From Hirudinaria manillensis (taxonomy: Eukaryota; Annelida; Clitellata; Hirudinida; Hirudinidae): a DNA stretch of 64,000 nucleotides. The notes beneath the pieces are model-generated. The model made no database searches. It was given only the letters and a program-made list of their open reading frames with translations, and had not been told where the DNA came from. Made by a program: the position numbers and the translations under genes. The stretch is from positions 8,091,501-8,155,500 of the forward strand of contig CM067529.1 in assembly GCA_034509925.1 (NCBI GenBank), given 5' to 3'. This document shows, piece after piece, positions 50,611 through 62,552 of this stretch (positions are counted from its first letter, which is position 1; each line of letters opens with the position of its first letter).

Positions 50611-53088
50611 GTACCGAGTTTTTCTGAAAATAACTCCAGGTTCAGTGAGGTCAATTGGAAATCTGCAAAGTTTCAAAATGAAGGGATTTTGAATTTGTTT
50701 AATTGAAATAACTTCACAAACGTCATTGTATGGAAGTCTTCAGAACAGACGTACAATAAGCGTACAGTACTTGTAATAAACAAACATACAAATAACGGCT
50801 GAACTAGAATACTTTGGCGAGGTGCACGTTGTGGTCTTCGATTGCAGATTTGTTTTCTAGGAGAAAATATATGTTAATTAATATTATAAGTTGATTAATA
50901 ATATAAGTTAATTGATAATATATGTTAATTAATAATATATGTTAATTAATAATGTGCATCAATTAATAAATTTAACGATTAAATCAGTACGTACACAGTA
51001 ATTGTTTATTTAATCAATTTAATCGGTTAATAAATAATAATTAATGAGTGATGACTAAAAATTATGATTACTTGAAAAAGCACGAAAGACTTTTGTTTTG
51101 AAATGATAGCCCGTGATGAACGTTGGATGTTCATTATGCATTCATTTGGATTAAAAATTTATGCAAATGAAGCGCACTACAAGCCCGTGTTTACCATTCA
51201 GCACTTCCCAATTCTGTTGTTTTTTTTTCTTTATTCATAAAAAGGGGAAACGCCTTTCATTCAAAACACCAGCGGATGTTGTGAGCAGACAATTCTAGGG
51301 CAGGTTTGACGGTAGATGTCAGTTTTAGCTATAATTTGAACACGTATTTCTCATTACTTGTACTCGGGTATAATTAAATTAATACCCCCTGGTCGATAAT
51401 ATGGACCAAATTACGATGTGGGGTCCTCATGAAAATGGTTCTTAGATTCTCCATTAATTATATCCGTAATAATGCAAAGGAATGCCCATATTGCTATCCG
51501 TTACGAACACGATTAACAATTTCAAAGTTCCGTGAAAAATCAATAAAACTTCATTGATATTCAGGACAGTCATTAACCCTTCTAGTTATAACCAACCATT
51601 TTAGCATTCGTGCAAGTTGTTTGACATGGTTGAATTTATTATTTCATTTTAATCCCTTAAATAAATTAAATAAGATATTAATTGATTCTTTAAATTGTTA
51701 CTCATTTTTTGTGTAAATTTTAAAACTTAAATCGTGCTAATCGATCTTTTAAAAATATTAATTAAATGAATTTATCTTTAAAATTAAAAATTACTAAATA
51801 GGGAATATCTTCCCGTTATTGTGCCATACACAAGTGGTTGTAACTTTCTGATGCTTAGAATACACGAACCTATTAGAATGTCCTTGTAAATGAAATTATA
51901 ATAAAATAAATTATCGAATTTACGATTAAAATTAAACTTTATTTTTAAAGGACGTAATTATTTACAGCGCTTTACAATCCTTTTAATGTCGTTTCGAAGC
52001 GTCTGTGAATCACTTCCTGCGTAACGATTAGAGCCGGAAGTCATAATTAGTTATGATATTATTTTTAGAAGTTACTTTATATTATTTAACCGCGTACAGG
52101 ACCATTAGACACATTCAAGATTAAATTTACTATTTCATTTATTGCAGGAACATTACTAAATCCATGCACTACGAGTCGTCAGCTCTTTATATTAATTACT
52201 TATTGAAGCTTTAATCCTAAACTGGGCGTTGAGCGTCGTCTCATCACCCTGCATATTTTGATGGATGGACGGACGGAGATCCATAACATCCGCACTTGTG
52301 CCGCATGTATATGTCACATAACGTTGACTCCCACCTGGTCCAACCCTTTTACAAAGAATAATAATAATATAATAAAATAATAATGTAATATAATAAAATA
52401 ATAATAATATAATAAAATAATAATGTAATATAATAAAATAATAATAATATAATAAAATAATAATGTAATATAATAAAATAATAACAACAGCAACCAATAA
52501 AACAAGCGCAAAATCCTCAACATTTTCCAAAACTTTCTGGTTGATGAGACTTTATTCTGCATCAAGTTAATGAAATAGCAGGAACAAACACTTGGACATC
52601 TTACGTCCCTTACCTTATTACCTTAAAATCACCTCGGATCATCTTCATAACAGTTTGACTCTCAACAGGGCACAAGGAATTGATACAAATATCTCTCGAC
52701 TGCCTTTCTTTCTATCGAAATCTTAGAAAAGACCATCAACAAAGTTTGTATCTTGTCTGCATCTTCAGATTGCTACCATGAATTAAACGTTAAATCCCCA
52801 TAAAAATCAAGAAAAAGTAGCATGAACTCAATGCAAATCCTATCCATATCAACAACTAATAGGAAACAAGTTCGCAAACAATAACAAGCAACTCGCAAAT
52901 ATAAAATACAATATATTATTATTATTATTATTATTTCCAAAATCACAAATATAAAGGCTTCAAGAAACAACTTCAAATAGCGTGCCGGATGCAGGCTTCT
53001 AAACAAGATCGTTTAGTTGCAAATATACAAAAATCGGGACCAAAACCAGGATGGAAAAGTAACCGAATGCCCTTCCAAAATAATGAAA
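50611..53088 (-). other. Gap with a few exon-like minus-strand pieces, unassigned
   Basis: Mostly AT-rich with TAATA arrays at 52357-52482 and a (TTA)n near 52916. Minus-strand pieces with acceptable splice edges: about 50660-50610 (FPIDLTEPGVIFRKT, acceptor TTTGCAG, donor GTACAT), about 52548-52494 (LINQKVLENVEDFALVLL, donor GTTGCT) and about 52345-52200 (GPGGSQRYVTYTCGTSADVM). I recognise no family and cannot join them in phase with confidence. Confidence 0.2.
52160..52180. repeat. 21-bp direct repeat, copy 1
   Basis: A 21-bp string containing CCATGCACTACGAGTCGTC that recurs exactly at 54480-54500 in the same orientation. The flanks do not match. Confidence 0.85.
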
Positions 53089-53217
<129 letters not shown>

Positions 53218-53296
53218 TTGTGATATCAAACAGTAAAAACAAAACTTTCTAAATGATACATTCCAAAAGCAACATTGCAGATTAAAAACAAGATAT

Positions 53297-56200
53297 TCAC
53301 AAATCGATATCATCATCATCGTCGTCTTCATCATCCTCAAACTCCATCTTGGCCCTCGTCAGTTCGTCCTCAGCAGACGCCAGAGTCTTCGACCTGGTCG
53401 TGGGTCTCGTAAGTTTTCCGTCCAAAGAAAGTTCGTTGGACCTCTTCAAACCGCTCCTAATCCAACTCTTGTCGATCAATTCCACGCTCTGCCTCCTCCT
53501 CCTCCTTCTCCTCACCCCTTTCTTGACCACCTTGTGACGGGAGAAACGTCGAAATTTCTTCGACGGGTCGTCTTTCGAAGCTCTTCCGTCGACGACTCCG
53601 AAGTCGGCCTCGACTCCCCGTCGCAGACTCGACGGCGACGTGGGATCCTCGCATTTTTCCAGCACGACTTTCGGATGACTCCTTCCTTGCTCTTCCGTGC
53701 CGACCACTTTTCCCGATCTGAGGTTTATGGCGGAGGGAGGCTCCTTGATTCGAGTCTCTCTCTCCTCGTTTTCTATGAAGTCTTCGGCGCTCTCCAAAGG
53801 CTTGGCAGGACGAGGAGAATATTCTTCGGTTGCTCCTGAAATCATGTTTTTGTATTTTGTCACGTGGCTTAGAATAATAGAATGTACGAAAGTGTCGTGA
53901 ATGAAACCTAAGAAGAAGGGACCTAAGAAGTACTTAACTAGTTGAGCACTTCAAATGCTGGCAGCAATGAAAGCCAACATCATTACATAATTATAATTGC
54001 ATGTAATAGTTCCTTCAAAAATGAACAACAACCATTGGATTAATATATCGCTAGGTTCAACCCCAAACAATAATTTGAATTTATATTACACTTATAATAA
54101 TAATAATAATAATAGTAGTAATAATAATCATCACCATCATCATCACTTACTTTTCCTACATGCCTTCCTTCTCTGCTTCTTGAAGAAGTTTGTAATGCTA
54201 TTATTGTTTTGATCCATCACCTGAAACAAGATCAATCCAAATTATGAATGAATTTCAACTCCAGAACATACCGATCTATGATATCAATGCGATAACATGC
54301 AACATATAATAAACAATTGATAGAATTTCTTTCTAAGACACCTATTGACCTAACATAATGAGAGTAGAATAAAGAAAAATTATCCTCAAAATGTAAAAAA
54401 AAAACATTATTCTCGCGAATGGACTAAAAAAAAACAGAAATAGGTTTTGAGAACGCAAAAGTTAAGGACGTAGCACACCATCCATGCACTACGAGTCGTC
54501 TGCAAACTCACGTCGGATACACGAGTCCGTGTTCCACCGATCGGTTGCAAGTTTTGTTTCTCATAGGAGTTCATCGTCATGCAGGATTGGCAAGGCAGAC
54601 TAAACTCTAAAGAACTGTTAAATCTTTCTGTAGACATCTTGGGAGCAATTTTTCTCAAGCTGTGAAAGCCGTCGAGAGAGGAGTCCACGGACGAAAATTC
54701 GACGGAAGAGGAACCGAACATCTTCGCCGGAGTCAAAGGTCCTTCGCGTCCGCACGCTCGACCGGCGTCCTGCCAGGGCGCGAAGACGGAAGGAGAGGAG
54801 GCGAACTGGATGAAGTTCAAGTTTTGAACCGGAGGAATCACCAGCACGGAGGACAACGAAGTCATTCCGACCACCGGAATGTTGGTCAGCAGAACCTGAC
54901 TTTCTCGCAAGATCTCGTCTCTCCCAGGGACCGTGCATTCGAAAGGGGACTGCACGACCGGCAGGCCGTGGGATATCGACAGCATGCAGTTACCGAGGTC
55001 TGCCAAGGACGAAGAGCGATTTCGAGGAAGGAATCGGTCGAAGGGAAAGCGATTTCTAAAAGTCGAGTCGGTCCGGACGACGGAATCGGGGAAAAAGTCG
55101 GCAGAGTCGGTCCCGACGCATTTGTTGACGGCTCCGATGCAAGTTCCGATTTCGTTGTTGTTGGAATCGCAATGCACCTCCGCGTAACTACGAGGACCAT
55201 CCTTCGCACCGGAGTTTACATTCTTACCCAAGAATTCCAAACAAAACAAATCCCCTGCATCATCCTCTTCATCATCATCGTCGTCATCATCATCATCGCT
55301 CGCATCAAAAGTTCTTTCCTCGCAGCCCTTGCCGTCCGAGTCGGCATCCGCGCACTGCTCCGTGCAGCAACCCTCCGCAGGATCGAGTTTGTCATCGAAT
55401 TTACTGCTCGGCGGATCGTCGGATCTTTCTTCGGACAATTCCCTGCCGGCAAGAATCCATCCAGACTTGCCACCATCATCGTCGTCATCGTCTTCATCAC
55501 CATCATCACCGTCGTCGTGGTGTACGATAGAATCCCCATTATAAAAAAGAGGGAAATCATCCTTCACAAAACAGGATAATACCTCAGACAGTCCCTCACT
55601 TTCATCACCATCATTATCATCATCATCATCGTCATCGTCATCATCATCACCACCATCAGAGTCACGGTTCTGCAAAGAATCCACCTCTGAGCGATCGCTA
55701 GGAAATGCGCCGGCAAGCAACGTTCGGTCGGAATCTTTTCCGACGGAAGTCTCCGTTTTGCTAAAGGATCTCGTCAGAGGTCTGCGCTTCTCGACCGGAG
55801 ACGATCCCTCTCGGACGACTTTAGAAGATTTCTCGGCATTCGTAAACTCTTTGGCTTTAAGACCGGAAGGTTTCTAGAAGAACAAAGACGACGAATTGAC
55901 GTGTAATTAAAATTTAAATTAGCTAAATGAAGAACTCCCGTCAGGTGATACCCTGGCAAACGTCCCGTTGTATTTCCTACGGACTTTGTGGCCGAATGCT
56001 TTCCTGGCTCCGCTTCGAATCCCCATGAAGTCTGCAGAGCTGCAAGTCGACGGAGTATCAACGTGAGTTTTGATGTTCGAGCAGAGAATCTTGTCGAACA
56101 TTTTCAAGCTTTCGGGCATGAACGAGGTACCTGTTTCAAATTAATTTCAAATGATTTTGAATAAAATCAGATTTTAAAATTTCCACGGTTTCAGTTTTTT

Positions 56201-58042
56201 TTAAACAGAACTACCTCTGAGGCAGAGATAATCTATGAAATCTTCGGTATAAGGAACGTTCTGCAAGTCATCCTGCAAAGTACAATCAACCCTCTTCTGA
56301 AACCTTCTTCTGCTTGCAAAAGAGCCACCTCCTGGTTTGGAACCACATGCAAACTTTCTTTGAGCTCTGTACATTCCACTGAAACAAACAATATCAAGAA
56401 GTGACGGGTTAAGCACACAAATTAAGCAATTAACACGAATTAAGCAATTAATACAATGTGAAATTTGCCTGCTTCTACTTCTGCTGAATTGCACGACGCG
56501 TGTGTCCGAGACGGTTTTGCCTTCCGATCTCGTCAACTGAGGAGACAACATTTCAAGGGTTTGTTGACTGAGACCTTCAAATTTAGATTTAAATTATTCT
56601 TGTTCTCCAAAGATTCATGTTCTAAAATCTAATTCAGAAATGTGAAATTCTGAATTATCCTAAACTTAATATATTCCCAACCAATCCCCTGTTCCCTCTA
56701 AGTAGATGAAAAAAATGTCTGCAAAAATTTGCACTTGTGAACCAAAAAATGAGACCAACTACTTTTGTTTGTAAGCCTTGATTACCCGTTGCATTGCATA
56801 ATTTTAAAGTTTTTCAATAATAACATCATATTTACAATATATTTAAACATGAATTTCAAAATAATAATTCAAGTTTAATAAATATGGAAAATTAATTTGC
56901 TAAATAATCACAACAAATTAAATCATACTTCTGCCAATTTTAAGAACAATAATGAGAGGACTCATTAATTATATATAATTGATTTTCTGGATAAACAAAC
57001 AGAAATAGTGATATAAATGTGTTTATAGCAACATAAATTCCTGGAAAGAATTGTAAGTCATGAACAACTTATTGAATAGAAAATTTAATAGCTTCAAATG
57101 AATGGGTAAAGTTTTAATACATTTTTGAGTCATTATTTCATGATTAATTGTTAATTTTCTCCTATTTGCAACATAATGCTTCCTAAGGAATTCAGACATT
57201 TTTGAGGATACAAGTGTTCTAGGGTGCATAGAGACTCCATTAATGTGAAGATACATGACAAACCTCATATGCACAAGAAGAATTAATTCAATGTAATTTC
57301 AGTGAAATTTCAAAACAAAATATTTAACCTAATGCTTACCACATGGTATAGTTTTAACCTCCAAATCGTCTGACATATTGGCATCAGACCTTGAAATTCC
57401 AACATTGGAGGTACTACTTGAATCAGACTTAACTTTCTTCCTTTGCAAAGAGGCATATAAAGCTTTTTTGAGTTCTGTTTCCTCTTTCCAAGAAAGTCCA
57501 CATGCCTCAGTCTAAAATGAATCTCTAAACTGAAACTCTCTGCATATCCATTTAAACCACATTCCAACAAAATAAATATGAATTTGAAAAGATTATTCCT
57601 CATGTTGGATCACTTAATTAGTTGAAAATCAATAAACAATGAAATATAATGCTCATTGATTCTATAATCAACATAATGCTCTATAAACAAATAAGGCCAC
57701 CTTTTTTTGGAAAACATTCCTTCTGGGTCTGGAAACAAGTTTGCTGGGCAAAATTGTATCTTTACACTGAAGAGGATTAGAAGCAATATCTTTATTGCTT
57801 GCATTATTATCCACCTTCTGTGTACTGCCGATTTCCGGGCATTTAATACAAATGGTCTCAGACAAATCCACATTTTCGAGGATGGATGTTTGTTCTTCGA
57901 ACTTTCTCAAATTTGTGCTCTTAGTAGTGTAAGTGAGCCGCTTGGCTGTAACCCTTAAAACGAGTTTAGTCTGTCGAAGTTCTGGTCCACCACCAGTTTT
58001 TGTATCTTTCTTGCGACGTGAATTTGTAAGCCTTCCAGCCAT
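53297..58042 (-). CDS. JARID2-like: JARID2 N-terminal-type PRC2 cofactor lacking ARID and JmjC domains, 961 aa
   Basis: Eight minus-strand exons: 58042-57701, 57511-57340, 56536-56479, 56378-56215, 56130-55952, 55873-54512, 54220-54151, 53835-53297. Phases agree and the total is 2886 nt. Matches to vertebrate JARID2, in the same order: RPRRNVFQKK (RPKRNIIQKK), GLSWKEETELKKALYASLQ (ubiquitin-interacting helix), YRAQRKFA (AQRKFA, the Lys that PRC2 methylates and EED reads), and TEDFIDYLCLRG, then MPESLKMF (the SUZ12-contact region). A long low-complexity acidic/Ser region follows, then NSITNFFKKQRRK (PIP-box-like), an Arg-rich patch and an acidic C-terminus ending DDDDDDIDL and a stop. JmjN, ARID, JmjC and zinc finger are absent here. 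It is a likely nuclear PRC2 regulator. Homology by motif is strong. That this is the whole protein is inferred from the closed frame. Confidence 0.8.
54480..54500. repeat. 21-bp direct repeat, copy 2
   Basis: Identical to 52160-52180. This copy begins 10 bp inside the intron after the donor GTGAGT of JARID2-like exon 55873-54512. Confidence 0.85.
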
Positions 58043-61000
58043 GATTTCTCTCGCTCGATACTACTCCGGAACTACTAAATGTCAGAACTGCAAATTAAAT
58101 AAATCGTCCAATAACGCATTATTTCGAGCAAGATAATGCGATAAACGACGCCTCACCAAGAAAAACGACAAGCCATCTCACTACTGGATCAACAAATAAA
58201 ATCGTCCAAAAATCATACGGCCCACTGAACACTGCATTGAACTTGTCATTATTTTATAAGCAGTATGCAGAATTACCTTTACTAAAAAGCTGCTTTTGAA
58301 CCAAGCTTCTTAACGCAGAATAGAACTAATAATAACAAAAATAATAACCATCTTTATGAATTTATAACAGCCTTGATCGGTTAACTAAGAAGTGGACAAA
58401 AAAGAACAGATCAGTTTTTGAACCATGCGGCCGAAAAAATTTTCAGCAATTTATATTTTTACGTGCATTAAATGAGATAATAACTTAACACTAATGAGGA
58501 GAGAGCGTTCATTTTAGGTGAGTGTCATCATGGAATCATCCATTCCTGATTTATTTGGAGCTTATTTTTGGAGCTTAGGTCTGCTTTTAAATTAATTTCT
58601 CATCTTCAGGATTGAGCCTGACATTCCAAGAATAAATGCCGGATAGTTTCGTCAGCCTGAGTCACAACTTCACGTTTGACATCTGCGAGTCGCTTCATTT
58701 AGAATAGGTATTGGGATGGCATCTTCCATGTCTAAGTCTTTCATTTCAGATTTTGATGACTTTGATGACCCTCCTGGTTTTTTTGAATGGATAATAAGTT
58801 ATTGTTTTTGTTTTTTCTTAACTTCTATTGCAAATCTGACTTGGACGATATTCGGTATCAGTGCTGCCGATGTCTTTATTAGAGCGCCAAATATCAAATT
58901 TGTCTAATATATGAAATCTTGTTACGGTAGCCAGACTTTATAGCGGCTGAAATAAAACATAATTTCATGTGTAGGAAGAGACGTCACCCTTGAAACACCA
59001 CTTAACCACCAAAGGGGTTTTCCCTGGAAGTTCATTCACATTCAAATTTTACTTCACCAATATTATTAAGTAATGATAGAAGGGAAACTTTGAGCAAATA
59101 TATGTAGTACTTTATCGGATAACTGGATATCATTTCATCCAAAATATAAAATTCTTACTTGTAATCTTATAGCAAGCACTTCGAAAACATTTTAAATCTG
59201 ACTAAGCCTGGGACATGATTTCAAGCTAATTTCGATCTGATTCTTTGGCAATCTACTGTCAGTTCTGGGATCCCCCGTCGAGGCTTCAGTGCGGTAAGGA
59301 TTTTTCCTCAAACTTCTTTATAGAGTTGGAATCCAACTGGATATGTTTTCCTGAGGTCGTTGTTGATTTCTTTTCTGAGGTCAGTTTTTTTGAGATGTAA
59401 TTTCAACTTAGTTGATTTTGCATTTTTGGTGATCAGGTAATGAATGTGATACGGCTCGTTTCAGTTTGATGGTTTTGCTCTATCCAAATTTCAGTTGAAG
59501 TTCACTTGAAGTTTTTCAGAAAGATGATATCTGTTTGTTTTTAAAACTTTCATGACTGATCGCGCGGTCTTCGTAATCTATTTTTTGAGATTGAAAATTA
59601 ATGTCGATAAATTTATTTATTTATACTTTTATTAAGAGTTATTTTGAAATCATTTAGGCATGTATAAACTTGTATTATTTTGCTAAATGTTAAACCGAAG
59701 TGTACCTTGGGACAATTTTTTAAAATCGCATAGGTAGCGCTAAGAAAACATAAAGATTAAAACGATTCTGGCGATCGCCATTTTCCGTTAGTTGTTTATT
59801 TGGTGGTAAATATGCGAATTTGCTTTCTGACAAGAGAAACGAGTTCCGCATAAAAGGTTCGTGTGTTGCTTGTTTTGATTATTTTTTGTCGGAGACGATT
59901 TTTCCGATTGCGTTGGATGATTGCATCTTGGATCCGCCATTATGACCACTTCGTCCCCGTGAATGCACTGTCGACGATGCCACCGAATGTAGAAACCAAT
60001 TTGGTCGCGTAAATTGACGGAACTGAAAATGTCTCAAGGTGTCAGCAATGCATGCGCTTCTAAATACATTTTTAGGGAATAGACATGCGCGTTAGATCGC
60101 TTCGGTTACTTTGCTTATGCCGAAGCAACGTTTTGTGATCAATCGATGTGTTTGTCTCAGATTTAGTTATTTCGGTCTGTATGTGAGAAATGAAATTTAT
60201 CAAAACGAGATCATTCTAGGGATTATTCCGCCATAAAAATTACTTAGATTGATATACTTGAAGTTTTTTGGTTATAATAAATCGGTTTTATTATATCGAA
60301 TCTGAATGGGTCATTGGGGTTGATCACTATTTATCCATTAAAGTGTAATGTCTAATGGTAATAATTCAGAAGTTTTAATGCATTTTGTTTTAATCAACTT
60401 GTTTCATTAATCAGATAAACTGTTTAGTTGGACTAAGTAAGCTTTATCATAATCTGCTGACTTTTGTTGTTAAATTTGTCATCAAAATGTTTTCACACCT
60501 TTATCAATTTATCAAAACCTAATTAGTAAGCCTTTCATTTAAGTTAGGATTTTTTTCTGTTGCCTTTATATTTTACAGCTAAATTTAATCATGTTGCATT
60601 CATTCTTTGATTTTGTCATATCTACATACCTCTGTTTATTTATTTATTTAATATTAACTAACTTAATAAGCTAATTAGTACTATGATGGAATTGCCAAGA
60701 TAACTGAATAATTAAATTTTTAGTGATCGTTTTTGTGAGCTTTATTATTTTGCTAATGTTTTACATTTTACTAAAATCAACAAACTTAAAACTAATAATT
60801 TGATTGACTTGCTTGTGGGAGCCTTAATTTCACATTGTCTTTTGGAGATGGTAGCAGTGGTGGTTATTAGTGATTTTGAGATGGACCTTGATTTTATCAA
60901 TTAATTCAATGCAAAAATTTGAATGTTTGAATTGAATTATGATAAGGAAATGTCTAGATAAGAAATTAATCAATGATGGGACCTACAAATTGGCTTGGGA

Positions 61001-61556
61001 AATATTGTTTAATTATATTTTTATGTTCTTTTATTGAACTCATTGGCATGCTTCTAGTGATATGGTACATATCTTTGTCTACCCACAGGTAGTTCATGTA
61101 TTGGCTTTGAGATTAAATTTGCATCCTATTTATATTTTGAGTGACAAAACATATTTGTTAGAATACTCTAATTTTTTTGTTCATTTGATACTGTCAAATA
61201 AGACAGATTTTTTAACATTAATTTTTTATTGATTTTTTACATTTTTATTTTTCAAACTACTGGGTTTGGAAAACATATTTTTCTTTTTATGCATTGACCC
61301 ATTGCCATTGTTCTTTATATTCAGTCTTGGTAATTTAATTGATACATTTTGATATCATCTGGATTCATTTACTGGGAGTTGCTGATTTGAAATTGATAAA
61401 TAATAATAAATAATGCTTGTATATGATGTATTTAATTCTTTTTCAAAGAAAGATTTTGAGATGTTTGTACATGTAATAAAAATTTGTATCGGGTGAGTAA
61501 AGAAAACTCCCATCCGAAGAATTTACAAATGTTTTTCTTTCGTTGCAGTATCGATC
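58043..61556. other. Divergent intergenic region between the JARID2-like gene and APLF
   Basis: 3.5 kb containing the promoters of both genes. A GC-richer stretch at about 59770-60010 could be a promoter or first exon for APLF. TATCGGGTGAGTAA at about 61487 includes a donor-like site. I see no TATA box. The short frame 58716-58907 has no family resemblance. Copy B of an interspersed repeat lies at 58975-59115. Confidence 0.4.
58975..59115. repeat. Interspersed repeat copy B, similar to 6055-6240
   Basis: Shares TTTTCCcTGGAAgTTCATTcACA and GAAACTTTGAgCAAATAtATG with copy A, in the same order and orientation (lower case marks the differing bases). Confidence 0.5.
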
Positions 61557-62552
61557 ATGTCGAGTGAATCTGTCGTCTCTCTTTCCCCGGTGGATGGTGG
61601 GGATCCCATTGGAATCCCCTCCGAGAAAACGGTCATCGGGAGAGGATCTCTGCTCCAGGCATTTACTATATTTATAATTTACTTTAAATATTGTATATTG
61701 TTCTCGTGACGGCTTGTTAGGCCAACCAATTTGAAAGTTGTTTTTTCTTTATTAGTTGCTCTGTTGTGCTATTATGCATTAAAACTGTTGCTTTTTACCA
61801 AAGACTGTGATCTTAACAATCTTGCATGCTTTAATTTCTGTAAATCAATAATAATGACTTCACTTCATAATAGTTATAATAAATGATAATAAAAGTGAGG
61901 AAGTGAAAATTATGAATGAAAGTTCCTTTCTTAAGATGGTCAATTCATCAATCAAGACATCAGGCATTTCATTATTGTCGTGGTGCTCACAATACTCACA
62001 TGTATTATTGATAGAATTCAATGCCACTTTCACATCTTAATAAGTGACTTGATAAAACAGATAACAGACAAGAGAGTGTCTAGGAACCATGCAACACTTG
62101 AAGTCTGTGATGGAAGATTGGTCATTGTCCCAGTGAGTTTTTTGCAGAATCATTTTAATTCATTAACTCTCCATTTAAAGAAAATGTTGTCAGGCCGTAA
62201 TAATTTCATTGCTCAGACGAAGCGGATCCCCGCGTGTCATACGGGCACGCACGTCACGCATAAAGAACTCATCGATGCATCGTGTCCTATCGAGCTTAAA
62301 TAGTCGTAGGAGAAACATGTTGTCGAATCGGAAGCATCATTATCTGCAGATAATTTAATATTTAAATATTTAATTCCACTCATGTCAGATACACACCAAT
62401 CCCTGCTTCTACAAGGCCAACGACTCGAAAACCTCCGTCGTACTCCCCAAAGACAAACCGAAAACCCTTCAACATGGCGACGTCATCTCCCTCCTTCCAG
62501 AAAAACTCCTGTACAAGATCGTCTACAAGAATCCACAACAGCAGCAAGAAAG
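61557..62552 (+). CDS. APLF: APLF (aprataxin and PNKP like factor), 5' part: FHA domain
   Basis: Plus-strand exons 61557-61658, 62061-62132 and 62389-62552. The gene continues past the window. The ATG at 61557 follows an acceptor (CGTTGCAG at 61548), so a 5' UTR exon is likely upstream. The FHA core reads KTVIGRGSLLQ, ITDKRVSRNHATLEV, GRLVIVP, IHTNPCFYK, then GDVISLLP, matching vertebrate APLF and the related FHA domains of aprataxin and PNKP. This FHA domain binds phosphorylated XRCC1/XRCC4 during DNA strand-break repair. Arg in GRG and the SRNH motif, which contact phosphothreonine, are present. The PAR-binding zinc fingers and acidic histone-chaperone tail would lie beyond the window. Exon 1 needs a GC donor (CAG|GCATTT). 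Confidence 0.88.

Noticed and set aside
54662-55579. 305-codon plus-strand frame
   Set aside because: It is the antisense shadow of the large JARID2-like exon, with Arg/Ser-rich sequence and no splice context.
58716-58907. Plus-strand 63-codon frame and a minus-strand ETIRHLFLEC peptide near 58640
   Set aside because: Neither connects to a family over more than about 15 residues. The second vaguely recalls a LINE zinc knuckle but has no RT nearby.
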